Below are positions 1 to 7,056 of a DNA stretch of 27,165 bases, piece after piece. Source of the stretch: QYOJ01 sp043810345 (GTDB lineage Bacteria > Bacteroidota > Bacteroidia > Bacteroidales > FEN-979); the NCBI GenBank assembly GCA_043810345.1, contig JBDROF010000039.1, forward strand, positions 1 to 27,165, written 5' to 3'. Under the pieces are notes generated by a model, which did not search any database, was not told the origin of the DNA, and was given only the letters and a program-made list of their open reading frames with translations. How positions within the stretch are numbered: position 1 is the first letter of the stretch; each line of letters opens with the position of its first letter. A program made the position numbers and the translations under genes.

Positions 1-300
1 TTATATTTATTCCAGATAATGGTTTTTTCATAACAATAAAGCATTATAAAACAGGAATATAGATTCTATTTTTCTTATTTTTTTCATGAAATATGGGCGA
101 TTTGAACAAGACACTATGTCAATTTTTTAAGAAAATCAACCAATAAAAATTTTTTTTTTAAACTTTTTTTTTAAACTTTTGTTAACAATTTGATTCTCCC
201 CACTTCTTACAGGATTTTGACTTGCGGAAAAAATCCAACAACTTGATATAACTCAAAATAGATTAAGTTAAACAGTAAAACCTTACAGTTATACGTGTTA
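1..300. other. AT-rich non-coding leader upstream of dnaA
   Basis: No credible gene lies in this stretch. It is very AT-rich and contains a direct repeat of a T-tract followed by AAAC (T10-AAAC at about 150-163, then T9-AAAC at 164-176). A TTGTTAACAA palindrome follows at about 177-186. Such tracts could be part of an unwinding region or of the dnaA regulatory region. I looked for DnaA boxes (TTATNCACA on either strand) and saw none, so an origin is not supported. No convincing TTTG / TAnnTTTG promoter pair was found either. Confidence 0.5.
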
Positions 301-1737
301 ATGGAAAAGAACGTAGTTGAAGTTTGGGAAAATTGTCTCAAGATCATCAAGGACAATATCAACTATCAAAGCTACAAAACATGGTTTCTTCCGATTAAAC
401 CCCTCAAGCTCCTGGATCACGTACTAACCATTCAGGTACCCAGTCAGTTCTTCTATGAATGGCTCGAAGAACACTACATTGGCTTACTGAAGAAAACAAT
501 CAAAAAGGAACTGGGACAGGAAGGCCGTTTGGAGTACAGTATCATCATGGATAACTCTGAGAATGAGCCTGGCCCATTTGCCATCCATGTTCCGACCACC
601 GAACGAAAAGCCACTGCCAACCCCGCTGTCTCCATGCCGATTGATCTGAACCGGGGCGCTTCAAAAGAGATCCCTAATCCGTTTATCATACCTGGCCTGA
701 AAAAAATCAAGGTCAATTCACAACTGATCGAAAGTTACTCTTTTGAAAATTTCATTGAAGGTGACTGTAACCGTTTGGCCAGATCCGCCGGGTTTGCCGT
801 TGCTGAGAATCCCGGGAAGACCGCCTTCAATCCTCTGCTTATTTATAGCCAGACAGGGTTGGGTAAAACCCACCTCTCTCACGCTATCGGGCTTCAGGTG
901 AAGAATAACTTCCCCGAGAAGACGGTATTATATGTCACCACCGACCAGTTTATCAACCAGTTCATCGATTCGGTCAAGAATAATAACCAGAACGACTTCA
1001 TCCATTTTTACCAGATAATCGATGTACTGATCATCGATGACATTCATAACCTGGCAGGTAAAGAGAAGACCCAGGATGTCTTTTTCCATATATTTAACCA
1101 CCTTCATCAGAAAAGCAACCAGATCATCCTGACCTCCGACAAGCCTCCGGTTGAGATGAAAGGGATAGAACCCAGGCTCCTCTCCCGTTTCAAATGGGGC
1201 CTTTCGGCCGATCTGCAGATCCCGGATCTGGAAACCAGGATCGCTATTCTCCATAAGAAACTTTATAACGACGGGATAGACGTTCCCCAGGAGGTTGTGG
1301 AATACCTGGCATACAGCATCAATACAAACATCCGCGAACTGGAAGGCGCCCTGATCTCCCTCCTGGCCCAGTCCTCTTTAAATAAAAAGGTGATCACTTT
1401 GGAACTGGCCAAGCAAATGATCGACAAATTTGTTAAAAACACCTCGCGGGAGATCTCTATCGACTACATCCAAAAGGTTGTTTGTGATTATTTCAACATT
1501 CCCATTGAGATGATCCACTCTAAAACCCGGAAACGGGAGATCGTCCAGGCCAGGCAACTCTCGATGTATTTCTCCAAGAAGCACACCAAAGCTTCCCTGG
1601 CAAGTATCGGTATTCACTGCGGCAATAAAGATCACGCAACCGTTCTGCATGCCTGCCGTACTGTAAACAACCTGGTTGAAACAGATAAGCAGTTCCGGCA
1701 GTTTGTGGAGGAACTCGACAAACGGATCAAACTGTAA
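301..1737 (+). CDS. dnaA: Chromosomal replication initiator DnaA
   Basis: DnaA binds DnaA boxes at the origin and, as an ATP-bound filament, opens the duplex to load the helicase. At 478 residues it has the usual family length and domain order: an N-terminal helicase-interaction domain (about 5-75), a variable linker (about 80-125), an AAA+ domain (about 140-355) and a C-terminal box-binding HTH (about 375-475). The P-loop is SQTGLGKT at 183-190, the Walker B aspartates lie in LIIDD at 243-247, and the box-recognition signature DHATVLHA starts at 444. I chose the ATG at 301; a GTG at 295 in the same frame would add only two residues. The P-loop begins with Ser where Gly is usual. The gene is followed 17 bp later by a phosphatase gene on the same strand. 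Identification is very secure. Confidence 0.97.
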   Translation: MEKNVVEVWENCLKIIKDNINYQSYKTWFLPIKPLKLLDHVLTIQVPSQFFYEWLEEHYIGLLKKTIKKELGQEGRLEYSIIMDNSENEPGPFAIHVPTTERKATANPAVSMPIDLNRGASKEIPNPFIIPGLKKIKVNSQLIESYSFENFIEGDCNRLARSAGFAVAENPGKTAFNPLLIYSQTGLGKTHLSHAIGLQVKNNFPEKTVLYVTTDQFINQFIDSVKNNNQNDFIHFYQIIDVLIIDDIHNLAGKEKTQDVFFHIFNHLHQKSNQIILTSDKPPVEMKGIEPRLLSRFKWGLSADLQIPDLETRIAILHKKLYNDGIDVPQEVVEYLAYSINTNIRELEGALISLLAQSSLNKKVITLELAKQMIDKFVKNTSREISIDYIQKVVCDYFNIPIEMIHSKTRKREIVQARQLSMYFSKKHTKASLASIGIHCGNKDHATVLHACRTVNNLVETDKQFRQFVEELDKRIKL

Positions 1738-1754
1738 CTCACGCTGAATTTCTG

Positions 1755-2225
1755 ATGAACGTTTTATTTGTATGTACCGGAAATATCTGCCGGTCGCCGC
1801 TGGCTGAAGGAATATTGAGACAAAAGTATGCCGAGCGGAATATCCAGGGTATCGTTGATTCATGTGGTTTCGAGTCGTTTCATACCGGTGACCCTCCGGA
1901 TCACCGGGCACAACAAATTGCCCTGGCCAACGGAATTGACATATCTACGCATTCCTCCCGGTTATTCAGGAGGGAGGACTTCGACCTGTTTGACAAAATT
2001 TTTGTCATGGACGCTTACCATTATCAGGCAATCATGCGGGTTGCACATTCTGAGGGGGAGCGTCAGAAGGTCGATTTCATCCGGAATGTAGTATATCCTG
2101 GCCAGCACAAACCGGTGAATGACCCATACTACGATCATTATTCTGCCTTTGAAATTGTTTTCAATCAGTTGGAGGAAGCCTGCGAACAATTCGCCAAGTC
2201 ACTAACCCCAAGCACAGGATTATGA
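1755..2225 (+). CDS. Low-molecular-weight protein tyrosine phosphatase
   Basis: This 156-residue cytoplasmic enzyme hydrolyses phosphotyrosine, or related phosphoesters, through a cysteinyl-phosphate intermediate. The catalytic P-loop C-T-G-N-I-C-R-S spans residues 7-14, so Cys7 is the nucleophile and Arg13 binds phosphate. The general-acid Asp lies in the conserved NDPYYDH segment near the C-terminus. The length matches the family. The stop overlaps the next start as ATGA at 2222-2225, which suggests translational coupling. In bacteria these enzymes often act with tyrosine kinases in capsule export, but no kinase or capsule gene is nearby, so the target is unknown. Confidence 0.93.
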   Translation: MNVLFVCTGNICRSPLAEGILRQKYAERNIQGIVDSCGFESFHTGDPPDHRAQQIALANGIDISTHSSRLFRREDFDLFDKIFVMDAYHYQAIMRVAHSEGERQKVDFIRNVVYPGQHKPVNDPYYDHYSAFEIVFNQLEEACEQFAKSLTPSTGL

Positions 2226-3187
2226 CCTCCACTTTACCCCAGGCCCCGTCACTTCTGGAGATAGAGGAAGCCCATCGCCGGATTTTCCCTTTTATCCATC
2301 GCACGCCTGTATTGACGTGCCAGGGTATCAACCGTGTGGTGGACGCCAGCATCTGGTTTAAGTGCGAGAACATGCAGAAAGTAGGCGCCTTTAAGGCACG
2401 GGGGGCCACCAATGCAGTACGCTCGCTTGATCCGGCTTTGCTGCACCGGGGAGTCGCCACCCACTCATCCGGCAACCATGCACAGGCACTAGCCTGGGCA
2501 GCCATCCTGGCCGGAGTTAATGCCCATATTGTCATGCCCTCCAATTCCAACCGGGTGAAGGTGGAAGCAGTCAAAACGTATGGAGGCGAGATCACCTTCT
2601 GCAAACCAACCCTGGAGGCGAGGGAGACCACATTGGCATCGGTGATCGAACAAACAGGAGCTACGGAAATACATCCCTACAACAATCTGAAGATCATTGC
2701 TGGCCAGGCGACAGCAGCAGTTGAACTGCTGGACGAAAGAGATGATCTGGACTTCGTGATGGCTCCGGTGGGGGGTGGAGGACTCCTCAGCGGAACAGCT
2801 CTGGCCTGTCATTACCTTGCTCCTCAAATAGGAGTGATCGCAGCAGAACCTGCTCAGGCTGATGATGCCTTCCGCTCATTCACCCAGCGAAGATTCATCC
2901 CTTCCATCAACCCGAATACCATCGCCGATGGCCTTCGAACATCCCTGGGAAGCTTGACGTTTCCGATCATTCTCACGTTTGTAGATCGGGTGGTGACCGT
3001 CAAAGAGGAGTCGATCATCACCGCCATGCGGCTGTTATGGGAACGAATGAAGGTGGTGGTGGAACCTTCGGCTGCTGTACCTCTGGCGGTATTGCTGGAA
3101 GGCAATGAAGAGTTCCGTGGGAAACGGATCGGGATCATTCTCTCCGGTGGAAATGCAGACCTTGAACAGTTACCCTGGCAGTCATGA
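2222..3187 (+). CDS. PLP-dependent threonine/serine dehydratase
   Basis: This is a fold-type II PLP enzyme that probably deaminates L-threonine or L-serine to the 2-oxo acid and ammonia. Visible marks are the PLP lysine in GAFKARG (Lys58), the cofactor-cradling SSGNHAQ (82-88), the phosphate-binding GGGG loop (184-187) and the C-terminal SGGN motif. At 321 residues it consists of the catalytic domain only. It lacks the C-terminal ACT-like regulatory domain of biosynthetic IlvA, which points to a catabolic threonine ammonia-lyase or a serine racemase-like enzyme. It overlaps both neighbours by ATGA junctions (2222 and 3184), so it sits in the middle of a coupled three-gene run. Confidence 0.88.
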   Translation: MTSTLPQAPSLLEIEEAHRRIFPFIHRTPVLTCQGINRVVDASIWFKCENMQKVGAFKARGATNAVRSLDPALLHRGVATHSSGNHAQALAWAAILAGVNAHIVMPSNSNRVKVEAVKTYGGEITFCKPTLEARETTLASVIEQTGATEIHPYNNLKIIAGQATAAVELLDERDDLDFVMAPVGGGGLLSGTALACHYLAPQIGVIAAEPAQADDAFRSFTQRRFIPSINPNTIADGLRTSLGSLTFPIILTFVDRVVTVKEESIITAMRLLWERMKVVVEPSAAVPLAVLLEGNEEFRGKRIGIILSGGNADLEQLPWQS

Positions 3188-3891
3188 AACATGGGGCCCT
3201 ATTCCTGATCCCTTCCACACTCGGTGATACGAAACCTGAGGATGTGTTACCTGGGAAAACACTTGCGGTGATCCGCTCCCTGAACTGCTTCATCGTGGAA
3301 GAGATCCGAAGTGCTAGACGCTTCCTGAGGAAAGCCGGATTCCGTGGAAGTTTTGATAAGACCGGATTTCTGATCTTCAACGAACATACCAGCCGGGACG
3401 ATCTGATGCCTTTTCTTACTCCCATGCTCCAAGGGATGGATACCGGCCTCCTTTCTGAAGCCGGAACACCCTGTATCGCCGATCCGGGAGCCGAGATCGT
3501 TGAGATAGCAAGGCAAGCAGGGATTCGTGTAATTCCTCTTACAGGACCAAGTTCGATCCTGCTGGCCCTGATGGCTTCCGGCTTTAATGGTCAGAATTTT
3601 GTGTTTCATGGCTACCTGCCGATTGACCGGAAAGAGCGACGACGCAAAATCATAGAACTGGAGCGGATTGCGCTGGAGAGAGAGCAGACACAGATATTTA
3701 TTGAAACACCTTACCGGAATAACGCTATCTTTGAAGCCCTTATTCACTCATGTAACCCGGCATCCAGGCTCTGCGTGGCAATGGACCTGACGCTGGATAG
3801 TGAATCCATTCGCGTCCATACCATTGGGGAATGGCGAGACAGAAACGAACCATTGCTTAAGAAACCAGCTGTTTTTCTGTTGTACCGTTAA
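3184..3891 (+). CDS. SAM-dependent methyltransferase, RsmI/tetrapyrrole methylase family
   Basis: This 235-residue protein has the tetrapyrrole-methylase fold. The diagnostic motif SEAGTPCIADPG at 91-102 corresponds to the SAM-binding SDAGTP..DPG of RsmI, the 16S rRNA C1402 ribose 2'-O-methyltransferase. An early LIPSTLGD takes the place of the RsmI LYLVATPIGN region. It is shorter than classical RsmI (about 280 residues) and lacks its C-terminal extension. It may therefore be the short RsmI paralogue common in Bacteroidetes, and its exact substrate is uncertain. The start overlaps the dehydratase stop as ATGA. The last coding bases are followed by a 68-bp gap before the ABC transporter genes. 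Confidence 0.82.
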   Translation: MKHGALFLIPSTLGDTKPEDVLPGKTLAVIRSLNCFIVEEIRSARRFLRKAGFRGSFDKTGFLIFNEHTSRDDLMPFLTPMLQGMDTGLLSEAGTPCIADPGAEIVEIARQAGIRVIPLTGPSSILLALMASGFNGQNFVFHGYLPIDRKERRRKIIELERIALEREQTQIFIETPYRNNAIFEALIHSCNPASRLCVAMDLTLDSESIRVHTIGEWRDRNEPLLKKPAVFLLYR

Positions 3892-3959
3892 TCCAATCCG
3901 ATTTGTAACAATCCCCCGATCCAATCGTCTAAAGATATTCCTCATCATACCCCAACCCA

Positions 3960-4859
3960 TTGGAAACAATTCTTTCGATCAATCAACTCTCCAAACGATA
4001 CGGTCGCATCCAAGCGGTCAATAAGTTATCACTCGACGTCGTAAAAGGACAGGTATTTGGAATTCTTGGTCCGAATGGCAGCGGAAAGACTACCACTCTT
4101 GGCATGGTACTTGACCTTATCCGTCCGGATTTAGGCAGCTTCACGTGGTTTGGAGAAACACCCACCAAAGAGAGCCGGAAACGTGTAGGCGCTGTCATCG
4201 AAACGCCCAACTTCTTTCCCTATCTCAGCGCACGAAAAAACCTGGAGATAGTGGCAAAGATCAAGGATTACGACTATGCAGACATCGACCAATCGCTGAA
4301 AACGACTGGCTTATATGACCGCAGGAATGATAAATTTAAAACCTACTCTTTTGGAATGAAACAGCGGCTGGCAGTAGCCTCAGCCCTTTTAAACCAACCC
4401 GAGGTGATGATCCTTGACGAACCAACAAATGGCCTTGATCCACAAGGGATTGCCCAGGTAAGGGAGTTGATCCTACAGGTTGCCAATGAAGGGATCACCA
4501 TTATTCTTGCCAGCCACCTTTTAGATGAAGTACAAAAAATCTGTAACCATGTGGCTGTATTGAGCAATGGGAACTTGCTATTCTCCGGCGAAGTACATGA
4601 AGTTCTGGCAATCTCTGACTCGTTCGAACTTGCAGCAAATGAACCAGAGGCCCTGAAGGTGGCTATCACTGAACACCCGTCTTTCCTTTCCGTCACCGAA
4701 ACCGATGGCATCCTGCTAGCGGTATTCTCTGAGGAGGTCAGACCAGGGGATATCAATGACTACATGCATCAAAAAAAGATCACCCTCACTCATCTGGCGG
4801 AACGGAAACGGACACTTGAACAACATTTCCTGGAACTCCTGAAAGATAACCCATCATGA
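3960..4859 (+). CDS. ABC transporter ATP-binding protein
   Basis: This is the nucleotide-binding subunit of an ABC-2-type exporter. The Walker A motif GPNGSGKTT is at residues 37-45, the ABC signature YSFGMKQ at 129-135 and Walker B VMILDEP at 149-155, followed by the D-loop. About 75 residues after the ATPase core form the C-terminal extension usual in gliding/bacitracin/CcmA-type ATPases. The start is a TTG at 3960: the sequence METILSINQLSK begins exactly where family members start, and no nearby ATG fits. It overlaps the permease by ATGA at 4856. The substrate cannot be inferred. Confidence 0.9.
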   Translation: METILSINQLSKRYGRIQAVNKLSLDVVKGQVFGILGPNGSGKTTTLGMVLDLIRPDLGSFTWFGETPTKESRKRVGAVIETPNFFPYLSARKNLEIVAKIKDYDYADIDQSLKTTGLYDRRNDKFKTYSFGMKQRLAVASALLNQPEVMILDEPTNGLDPQGIAQVRELILQVANEGITIILASHLLDEVQKICNHVAVLSNGNLLFSGEVHEVLAISDSFELAANEPEALKVAITEHPSFLSVTETDGILLAVFSEEVRPGDINDYMHQKKITLTHLAERKRTLEQHFLELLKDNPS

Positions 4860-5683
4860 AGCTTCTGACCATCGAACTAAAGAAGATCCTTACCTACAAG
4901 ACCTTTTGGGTCATCATCGGGCTCTATTTCCTGTTTCTCGGCCTGGGAATCGTCATGGCTGAATTCATCGTCAATGCCATGGTGGACGACGTCAACAAAC
5001 GACTGCCCATCCCCCTCCCCCATGCCGTGCTGTTTAATTTTCCTGATATCTGGCAGAACCTGACCTTTTTTGCCAGTATCCGGTTTGTATTGATCTTTCC
5101 TGCAATTATTGTTATCATTCTGATAACCAATGAATTTACAAATAAGACCGTACGTCAAAACATCGTTAACGGCATGTCACGGAACGAATTCATTCTCTCC
5201 AAACTACAGGTGGTCTTCTGGCTTGCTCTGTTGATCACTTTCCTTCTCACACTGGTGATGTTCATCCTTGGTCTGAACCATTCCGATAGCCAGAGTCTGT
5301 CGATGATGTTCAATCGGTTCAACTTCGTGATCGGCTTTTTTATACAAATGCTAACCCTCCTTTGTTATGCCTTCTTCATCGCTTTCATATTGCGCAACAC
5401 GGGTTTTGCCATCGCACTTTTCACTCTTTATTCCATCATCATCGAACCTGTCATCTATTTCTTTCTTCGAGCTCCTTTCATGTGGGAAAATAAGGTATAC
5501 TCCTACCTGCCCATAAACGCAGTCATCCGGATTGTGGAGTACCCAGCCATTCCGGCCTTGAAGAAGCTGATGAACTTTCAGTTACAGGATCAGGTGACCC
5601 TGCTCTCCTGTGCAATTCCTGTAATCTATTCAGCGGTGATGATAGGGATTATCTACTTGACTTTTAACAGACGGGACCTTTAA
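4856..5683 (+). CDS. ABC-2 type transporter permease
   Basis: This 275-residue integral membrane protein has about six hydrophobic helices. The first is at about 14-36, then a short extracellular or periplasmic segment with VNKRLP, and further helices at about 75-95, 115-135, 150-175, 180-205 and 245-268. The amphipathic N-terminus (MKLLTIELKKILTYKTFW) is typical of ABC-2 permeases, in which it lies on the membrane before the first helix. It is coupled by an ATGA overlap to the ATPase gene and forms a two-gene exporter with it. The segment TNEFTNKTVRQNI..G.SR matches the conserved cytosolic coupling region of this class. Nothing in the sequence identifies the cargo. Confidence 0.86.
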   Translation: MKLLTIELKKILTYKTFWVIIGLYFLFLGLGIVMAEFIVNAMVDDVNKRLPIPLPHAVLFNFPDIWQNLTFFASIRFVLIFPAIIVIILITNEFTNKTVRQNIVNGMSRNEFILSKLQVVFWLALLITFLLTLVMFILGLNHSDSQSLSMMFNRFNFVIGFFIQMLTLLCYAFFIAFILRNTGFAIALFTLYSIIIEPVIYFFLRAPFMWENKVYSYLPINAVIRIVEYPAIPALKKLMNFQLQDQVTLLSCAIPVIYSAVMIGIIYLTFNRRDL

Positions 5684-5727
5684 ATCGAATGACGAGGGAC
5701 GAAGAAGGTAAGAGGTTTTGGTCTTGT

Positions 5728-7056
5728 TCAATTAAATCTGGCGACAGTTTCCTGTGACGTAGTTTCCTGCGAAACAGTTTTCCGGGAGACAGTTTCCAGA
5801 GCTTTCAGCCTGGAGAGCAGAGGGGGGTGAGAATAATGGAAGAAAACATACAGCGGATGCGGCTGCAGATTGCTGAGCTGGTTCACAGATAATCTTTTCA
5901 GAGCCTCCTGTAACGCAACTGGTTTGTATTTTTCTCCGGCAAACCGGTCGGCAGCATACTCGTTCTTCCTGGATAAAACATTATTACCCAATCCCAGCAC
6001 CAGTGATAACGGACTATAGAGTAATCCGAATGCCAGGATCCCAAGTTGAAAACCCGGGGTTGCTTTCCACCCCGTAAAACCAGCAAGTGCCTGACACAGG
6101 TCAGCCGCCAGCCAGCTATCTTTCCGGATAAACAGGGAGAGGATAAAGAGCATCAGACCAGTTTGCAGTATGGAGATCAGGATCCCATGCCGGGTATGTT
6201 TTTTCTTGTAATGGCCTATTTCGTGCGCTAAAACAGCAACCAGCTCCTCCGGAGTATGGTCTGTTATCAATGTATCGTACAGGACGATTCGCTTTTTCAT
6301 CCCCAGTCCGGTGAAGTAAGCGTTGGCTTTGGAGGAGCGTTTGGATCCGTCGATGACATAGATGTTCCTGAGTCTGAATCCCACTTTCGCGACAAATGCC
6401 TCGATGGCATCGCGTAATTCACCTGGATCCAGGGGTATTTGCTTGTTAAAGAGCGGGACGATCAGGTTGGAATAGAACATGGTCATGAAGACCATAAAGA
6501 GGGTAACCACACCCCAGACAATCAGCCAGAAGGAATTACCTGTGGAGCTATAGATCCATACGACCAGTGCCAGGAGTCCTCCCCCTATCAATGCTCCCAG
6601 CAACCATCCTTTCAGTTGATCCAGGATAAAGGTTCGCAGTTTTGTTTTGTTGAAGCCAAACCTCTCCTCAATCACAAATGTGCTATACAGTTCGAAGGGG
6701 ATCATAACCAGGGAGGATATCACCCCGATGACACCGAAAAAGATAAGTGCCAGCAGGATCGGATTATTCGTAAAAGCTCTCAGGAGATTATCCAACCACA
6801 CAAAACTCCCGGAAGCAAGCAACGCCATCATGGCCAGGAAGGAGAAAGAGGAGATGACCCAGGAAAATTTCTGTTTCAGTTTAAGGTATTGCTGAGATGT
6901 CCTGTACTGCTCCGCATCGTAAATACCCTTGAGTTCATCAGGCAGCTTGTCGCTCCAGCGTCTGGTATTGAGATACTCAAGCAGCCGTTCCAGGATAAAA
7001 TCCAGCAACAGGACAGCCAGGATCAGGTATAAAAAGTTCATAGAGGGATGGTTCAT
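5728..7056 (-). CDS. M48 (Ste24/CAAX prenyl protease-like) membrane zinc metallopeptidase
   Basis: This multi-pass membrane metalloprotease is of the Ste24 type. The zinc motif HEIGH is at residues 278-282 with the chosen start, and the third ligand Glu366 lies in NEYAADRFA. Both motifs are characteristic of M48A proteases. Several hydrophobic helices surround them, and an FNKQIPLDPGELRDAI segment matches the domain between helix pairs. I chose the ATG at 7056 because it overlaps the upstream stop as TGATG (7058-7054). An ATG at 7041 is an alternative, and an in-frame ATG at 7086 would lie inside the upstream gene. The last 20 codons form a degenerate 15-bp tandem repeat and are probably not part of the enzyme core. 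Bacterial members act in membrane-protein quality control; the substrate is unknown. Confidence 0.9.
   Translation of the reverse strand: MNHPSMNFLYLILAVLLLDFILERLLEYLNTRRWSDKLPDELKGIYDAEQYRTSQQYLKLKQKFSWVISSFSFLAMMALLASGSFVWLDNLLRAFTNNPILLALIFFGVIGVISSLVMIPFELYSTFVIEERFGFNKTKLRTFILDQLKGWLLGALIGGGLLALVVWIYSSTGNSFWLIVWGVVTLFMVFMTMFYSNLIVPLFNKQIPLDPGELRDAIEAFVAKVGFRLRNIYVIDGSKRSSKANAYFTGLGMKKRIVLYDTLITDHTPEELVAVLAHEIGHYKKKHTRHGILISILQTGLMLFILSLFIRKDSWLAADLCQALAGFTGWKATPGFQLGILAFGLLYSPLSLVLGLGNNVLSRKNEYAADRFAGEKYKPVALQEALKRLSVNQLSNLQPHPLYVFFHYSHPPLLSRLKALETVSRKTVSQETTSQETVARFN
5743..5802 (-). repeat. Degenerate 15-bp tandem repeat in the 3' end of the M48 gene
   Basis: Four consecutive 15-bp units (5743-5757, 5758-5772, 5773-5787, 5788-5802) share an AGTTT(T)CC core. 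Read on the minus strand they encode five-residue units of the form E/K-T-V/T-S/A-Q/R. Because 15 is a multiple of three, the copy number can change without shifting the frame. The units form a hydrophilic C-terminal tail after the conserved protease. Confidence 0.75.

Noticed and set aside
1..294. Replication origin upstream of dnaA
   Set aside because: The region is AT-rich, but no TTATNCACA-type DnaA boxes were found on either strand within the window.
295..300. GTG at 295 as the dnaA start
   Set aside because: It adds only two residues before a good ATG at 301; the ATG is the simpler choice, although GTG cannot be excluded.
6439..7032. Plus-strand 197-codon frame opposite the M48 gene
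   Set aside because: The product is full of Gln, His and Asp/Glu without hydrophobic cores, as expected for the antisense of a membrane protein. The M48 gene on the other strand has clear motifs.
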